DNA from: Tropicibacter alexandrii
GTDB taxonomy: Bacteria; Pseudomonadota; Alphaproteobacteria; Rhodobacterales; Rhodobacteraceae
Reading direction: 5' to 3'
DNA length: 64,000 nt
Assembly: GCF_003667315.2 (NCBI RefSeq)
Contig: NZ_RCTZ02000013.1
Span: forward strand, 1-64,000
A program made the position numbers and the translations under genes. This document shows positions 60,433-64,000 of the stretch, piece after piece (position 1 is the first letter of the stretch; every line of letters begins with the position of its first letter). The notes below the pieces were generated by a model. That model did not search any database. It was not told the DNA's origin and saw nothing but the letters and a program-made list of their open reading frames with translations.

Positions 60433-61595
60433 CGCAAATCCTCCTGACTAAAATCCATGTATTGCCGCTCGGCAGCTTGCGCTGCCGCCAAGGCGATCTG
60501 CTCGGCGCTGAGTGGCTCGGTTCGGGCGGCCTTAATCCGGGTCCGGATTGCAACCAGCCGGGCCAGTTCGGCCCGGGCATAGGTGTTGAGAGCGATGGCC
60601 TCGTGGAGATCCTCGGTCTCACCAATGCGGGTGATGATGTCCTGCACCCGCAGGGCGGCGGCACGGACCGAGACCAGCGAATAGTCGCCATAGACCCCTG
60701 CGCCGTGGGCCGAGAGGCTGAAACTCGCGTTGGCGAGGAGCACAGGGTCGATGGTGCCGAGCGCATCGATGCCGCCTACGGCCGCGAGGTAGCTGTTGTA
60801 CTGCTGCGGGATCACCACGACATAGTGCTGGGTTTCCGCGAAGGGCGGCACACCGCCATAATCCTGCACATTGCCCGGCCCGGCGTTATAGGCGGCGAGC
60901 GCATGGATAATGTTGCCATCGAACATGTTCAGCATTTGTGCGAGGTATCGCGCACCGCCGGTGACCTGCAGATAGGGATCGTCGTAATAGGCCGGGTAGA
61001 TCCCGAGATCGCCCGCGGTACCGGGCATGATCTGGGTAAGTCCGAAGGCCCCCACGGGTGAGCGTGCCCCAATCTGGAAACGGCTTTCCTGCCAGATCAG
61101 CGCCTGCAGAAGGCAGCGCCATTGCACGAGCGAAAGGCCCGCGCGGCCGACTCCGGGCAGACTATGGGTGTCGCGTGCTGCGCGGATGATCAGCTCCTCG
61201 ATCCCTTCCCGGGCATCGCCAAACATCCGCGCCGCCGCTGGATTGGTGTCCTCGGGCGCATAGAGGCTGGCGGCGGCGCTCTCGACGTCATCAACCGCCC
61301 CCTGCCCCGCCTCAAGTCCGGCGACGGTACCAGCCACATCGCCCGAGCCGAGGGACATGGCATCCATCAGCCCTTCGAGGGAGGCGAGTTGCTGGCGCTC
61401 GATTTCGGCCAGTTCCTCCTCGCGGCTTAGCCGGTCCTGCTGCAGTGCCAGGTCCCGATCGGTCTGCTCAAGGATGGCCTGCCGCTCTGCGAAGAGGCGC
61501 AGATCGAAGGTCGGCACGCCTTGGGCGACCGCTGGCCCCAGTGTGGGACCTGCCAGTGCAAAGCCGATCATCGAGAGAGGAAGCCAGGTCCGCAT
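60429..61595 (-). CDS. Lytic transglycosylase flanked by VirB5-like helices (VirB1-like)
   Basis: A 388-aa exported protein. N-terminal coiled coil (residues 25-70), a central transglycosylase domain (catalytic Glu in LIWQESRF, then GAFGLTQIMPGTAGDLG, and HALAAYNAGPGNV) at about residues 140-245, and a C-terminal helical part ending ERQYMDFSQEDLR. It opens a hole in peptidoglycan for the channel, as VirB1 does. Start 61595 gives a signal peptide. The two flanks look like VirB5 halves, suggesting an insertion of the enzyme domain into a VirB5 copy. Confidence 0.85.
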   Translation of the reverse strand: MRTWLPLSMIGFALAGPTLGPAVAQGVPTFDLRLFAERQAILEQTDRDLALQQDRLSREEELAEIERQQLASLEGLMDAMSLGSGDVAGTVAGLEAGQGAVDDVESAAASLYAPEDTNPAAARMFGDAREGIEELIIRAARDTHSLPGVGRAGLSLVQWRCLLQALIWQESRFQIGARSPVGAFGLTQIMPGTAGDLGIYPAYYDDPYLQVTGGARYLAQMLNMFDGNIIHALAAYNAGPGNVQDYGGVPPFAETQHYVVVIPQQYNSYLAAVGGIDALGTIDPVLLANASFSLSAHGAGVYGDYSLVSVRAAALRVQDIITRIGETEDLHEAIALNTYARAELARLVAIRTRIKAARTEPLSAEQIALAAAQAAERQYMDFSQEDLR

Positions 61596-61599
61596 TGGC

Positions 61600-61815
61600 T
61601 CAGCCGCCCGCCCCCAAGAGGACGAAATCGCAGGCCGTGTCGCGGCGCGTAACCTCCGCCCCCATGGTCGAGATCGTGGCTGTCGCGGTTGCACCTCGTG
61701 CGGGCGCATCGCGGAAGTTGAAGCAGTTGGCTTGCGCGGGATTGTGCTGCGCGCAAGCTGTCAGGGTCAGGCCAAGGCCAAGCAGCACAACGCTGCGGGT
61801 GATGGTACGGGTCAT
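61600..61815 (-). CDS. virB7: T4SS lipoprotein VirB7-like
   Basis: A 71-aa protein with lipobox LTACAQ (Cys21) and two more Cys (NCFNF and ACDFVLL) that could bond to VirB9. Position between virB4 and the transglycosylase gene and overlap with virB4 by 4 nt support VirB7. Sequence alone is short of proof. Confidence 0.7.
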   Translation of the reverse strand: MTRTITRSVVLLGLGLTLTACAQHNPAQANCFNFRDAPARGATATATISTMGAEVTRRDTACDFVLLGAGG

Positions 61816-64000
61816 GTCACTCTCCAGAAATCAGGGCGGTCACGGTAGTCGGGGCCGACAAGGGCCTCGCCCTTCTCCATGCCGCCGAGGATGGTCACGA
61901 GGGGGCCGAGCGCGCTCAGATCGGCATCGATCACGACCGAGCCACGGTCGTCGCGCACGAGCGCGAGCCGCGAGGCGGAGCCGACGCCCAGAAGTACATC
62001 GAGTTCCTTGTCGCTGAGGCCGAGCATCGCGTAATCCGCGGCCGAGGCACGGATGTTGGGCAAAAGAACTTGCGTCGGCACGGCTTCCACGATGGTCTTG
62101 CCGGTCCGCGTGCGCTCGAGCTGGCTGGCATATTGGGTCATCATCACGACGACGGCGTTCTGCTTGCGCGCTGTCACCAGCCAGTTCGAAAGCCGCTCCG
62201 CGAAATACGCGTTGTCGAGCGCCTTCCAGGCCTCATCAATGACAATGATAGTGGGCTTGCGGTCCTCGATCACCCGCTCGACGCGACGGAAGAGATACGA
62301 CAAGACCGCCATGCGTTCCCGCTCGCTCTCGGAATCGAGGATGCCGGTCAGATCAAAGCCTGCGACGTCAGCGTCGGTGCTGCCCCCGATTTGGAACGTG
62401 TCGTCTGTGTTCGCCCCAAAGATCCAGCCGTAGCGGCCCTCAGCCGTCCATTCCTGCATCCGCTCAAACAGATCGCCATCGTCATCGGTCGAGACGAGGA
62501 GCGAGGCAAAGTCCGACCAGTTTCGCAGCCCTGAGTTCCCCGCAGTGGCATTCTGGCGCACGACCTCCTGCAGGCGGTTGGTCTGTACTGGGGTCAACGG
62601 CCGATCGCGGCGCTCGAGGAGGCTTGCAAGCCAGTCGGCAAGCCAGGCCTGACCGCGCGCATCGATCTCGGTCTGGAGTGGGTTCAGACCCGTGGGTCGC
62701 CCTGCCCGCACCGTCGAATAGCTGCCGCCAAGCGCGCGGACCGCCATTTCCATGCCGGCGCGGTAGTCGAACACGAAAAGCCGCGCGCCTGCGCGCCGGG
62801 CCATGGTCATGAGGAAAGCCGCCAGCACGGATTTGCCTGAGCCGGGACGGCCGAGGATCAGGGTGTGGCCACCTGTGGGCTCGCGATCCGGTGCGCCCTG
62901 TTCGTGGAAGTTGAAGCGGAAGCCGCTGCGCTCTGGCGTCGGGAAAAGCGTGATCGGCACGCCCCAGGGCACTTCCCGGCCAGTCTTGCCGAGCGGCGTG
63001 CGGTGGAAGGTCGCGAGATCGGCGAAGTTGTGGTTCGTGATCGCGGCCTTGCGGCTGCGCGCCCCGGTATTCCCTGGATGCTGCGCCATGAAATGCGCCC
63101 GCGCCCCGAAGGCCTCCGAGATCAGGTTGATGCCGGAGGTGGCGGAGATGTTGCGGATTTCGGCCGCGATGTCGTCAAGCGCCGTCTGGGTTCGGGCATA
63201 GACGGCCACGGTCATGTGGTGCTCGCCGAAGATCAGGCGTTTGGATTCCAGATCGTCCTGCGCGAGTTCCAGTTCCTGGGCGAGACTGACGGCTCCGTCA
63301 TTGGCGGCCTGCATTAGCCGCAGCTGCCGCTTGATCCGGCCCGCCATGATGTTGGCGTTGATCGGCACAAAAGAGTGTGTGACCACCATGTCGACGGGCA
63401 GATTCAACTCGTCGAGCATCAGGCTATCTGTCTTGGCGGGGTAGTTCTTCACCGCAAAGATCGCCCCGAGCTTGTCGCTGACGGCACCGTCCGAGAGTGC
63501 GATGGTCGTGCCGCGGAAGGTGACGCGGGTATTTGCTACGTCCTCGGCGATCACACCGAGGCGCGACCGGGGGAAGAGCGGGTGCTCCTCGCCCGTGTTG
63601 AGTGAACCGAGGAAGCCCAGAAGCTCTCCGGTGCTTGCAGCCAGCAGGCGGGGCTTCAGCTCATCGAAGGAGGACAGCAGAAACCCCACAACCTCGTCGA
63701 GCTTGCGCAAGCGGCGGGTGGTGTCGGCCGCGTGTCGCGAGCGAGACGCCCCAAGTCCGAACGGCAAGCGGCTGCCGGTCTCAGGTCGCCTCAGCACCGT
63801 CAGGGTCAGCGTCTTGTCGCGCAAACCCGCGCGGCCGAGATGCGCGTGCCATCGTTCGTCGACGGCAGCCGCAAACCCTTCGCCCGGAACGGGCGGCAGG
63901 GTCACATCGACCGCTTTCGAGACCTTGTGCAGGTAGAATGAGAACTCGGTCCCGACCTGCGCCACGATGCCAGCCAGCAACCCCCCGATCCGGTCCAGAT
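61812..64000 (-). CDS. virB4: T4SS ATPase VirB4 (N-terminus beyond window)
   Basis: At least 729 codons of VirB4, with Walker A LGRPGSGKSVLAAF, Walker B IIVIDEAWKAL and the C-terminal VirB4 RecA-like domain. The frame stays open to the window end (LDRIGGLLAGIV before the apparent start), so TTG 63980 is not the true start and roughly the first 60-70 residues are missing. Energises pilin handling and transfer. Confidence 0.93.
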   Translation of the reverse strand, partial: LDRIGGLLAGIVAQVGTEFSFYLHKVSKAVDVTLPPVPGEGFAAAVDERWHAHLGRAGLRDKTLTLTVLRRPETGSRLPFGLGASRSRHAADTTRRLRKLDEVVGFLLSSFDELKPRLLAASTGELLGFLGSLNTGEEHPLFPRSRLGVIAEDVANTRVTFRGTTIALSDGAVSDKLGAIFAVKNYPAKTDSLMLDELNLPVDMVVTHSFVPINANIMAGRIKRQLRLMQAANDGAVSLAQELELAQDDLESKRLIFGEHHMTVAVYARTQTALDDIAAEIRNISATSGINLISEAFGARAHFMAQHPGNTGARSRKAAITNHNFADLATFHRTPLGKTGREVPWGVPITLFPTPERSGFRFNFHEQGAPDREPTGGHTLILGRPGSGKSVLAAFLMTMARRAGARLFVFDYRAGMEMAVRALGGSYSTVRAGRPTGLNPLQTEIDARGQAWLADWLASLLERRDRPLTPVQTNRLQEVVRQNATAGNSGLRNWSDFASLLVSTDDDGDLFERMQEWTAEGRYGWIFGANTDDTFQIGGSTDADVAGFDLTGILDSESERERMAVLSYLFRRVERVIEDRKPTIIVIDEAWKALDNAYFAERLSNWLVTARKQNAVVVMMTQYASQLERTRTGKTIVEAVPTQVLLPNIRASAADYAMLGLSDKELDVLLGVGSASRLALVRDDRGSVVIDADLSALGPLVTILGGMEKGEALVGPDYRDRPDFWRVT

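Noticed and set aside
1-64000. tRNA, rRNA and CRISPR arrays
   Set aside because: Looked for tRNA-like cloverleaf ends, rRNA-conserved words and regular spacer arrays by eye; none seen.

Overview
The window is about 64 kb of high-GC DNA. Protein families, heavy use of GC-rich codons, ATGA-type gene overlaps, a VirB/VirD4-type conjugation system and CbtAB under a B12 riboswitch all point to an alphaproteobacterium, most likely of the Rhodobacteraceae. It reads as part of a mobile replicon (plasmid or integrative conjugative element) dominated by copper-handling genes. No replication gene, rRNA, tRNA or CRISPR array was seen.

Layout. (1) 0.1-2.1 kb, minus: multicopper oxidase plus L,D-transpeptidase. 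(2) 2.2-8.2 kb, plus: an operon for a DUF305 protein, a glutaredoxin-MauE fusion, two small exported proteins, a TolC/CusC-type outer-membrane channel, a second multicopper oxidase, a cupredoxin and a CusF-like chaperone. (3) 8.2-11.5 kb: copA-cueR, divergent from a small HMA copper chaperone, with two back-to-back CueR-type promoters (19-bp spacers). (4) 11.5-17.0 kb, minus: a DsbA-like oxidoreductase, four c-type cytochromes, a third multicopper oxidase and a second L,D-transpeptidase. (5) 17.1-19.8 kb, plus: a DUF2933-like protein, a lipoprotein and a DsbD/ScsB-like reductase. (6) 19.8-23.3 kb: a methyltransferase gene split by an IS66-family element with an exact 8-bp target duplication. 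(7) 23.5-25.1 kb: cbtBA with a cobalamin riboswitch and a phosphatase-like gene. (8) 25.1-31.8 kb, minus: a two-component system, a SHOCT protein and ccmFGHI in what looks like one operon. (9) 31.9-37.8 kb, plus: a Met-rich EF-hand protein, DUF302, rhodanese, VTT-domain protein, APC permease and a YHS/HMBD copper P-type ATPase. (10) 37.8-38.9 kb: an IS30-family element whose transposase has an internal stop. (11) 39-46 kb: conjugation genes (VirC2-like, VirC1/ParA, candidate oriT, MobC-like, relaxase, VirD4/TraG). (12) 46.3-54.4 kb: a second copper cassette with a cytochrome c, a fourth multicopper oxidase and a second copy of the DUF302-VTT-APC-ATPase module, ending in a DUF411 protein. (13) 54.4-64 kb, minus: a T4SS operon (virB4 runs off the window end).

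How it may work together (inference). Copper leaves the cytoplasm through up to three P1B ATPases, is carried or buffered by the HMA, CusF-like, cupredoxin, EF-hand and DUF305 proteins, and is oxidised in the periplasm by four multicopper oxidases. Neighbouring cytochromes c and thiol-redox proteins may couple to that chemistry. The ccmFGHI genes and L,D-transpeptidases look like replacements or reinforcements of copper-sensitive envelope functions. Control appears to be by CueR (six candidate sites) and by the two-component system (candidate 10-bp direct repeats). The most noteworthy points are the twice-present DUF302-VTT-APC-ATPase module with the permease stop codon inside the -35 box of a CueR-type promoter, the operon joining a two-component system to ccmFGHI, and the repeated pairing of multicopper oxidase with L,D-transpeptidase.
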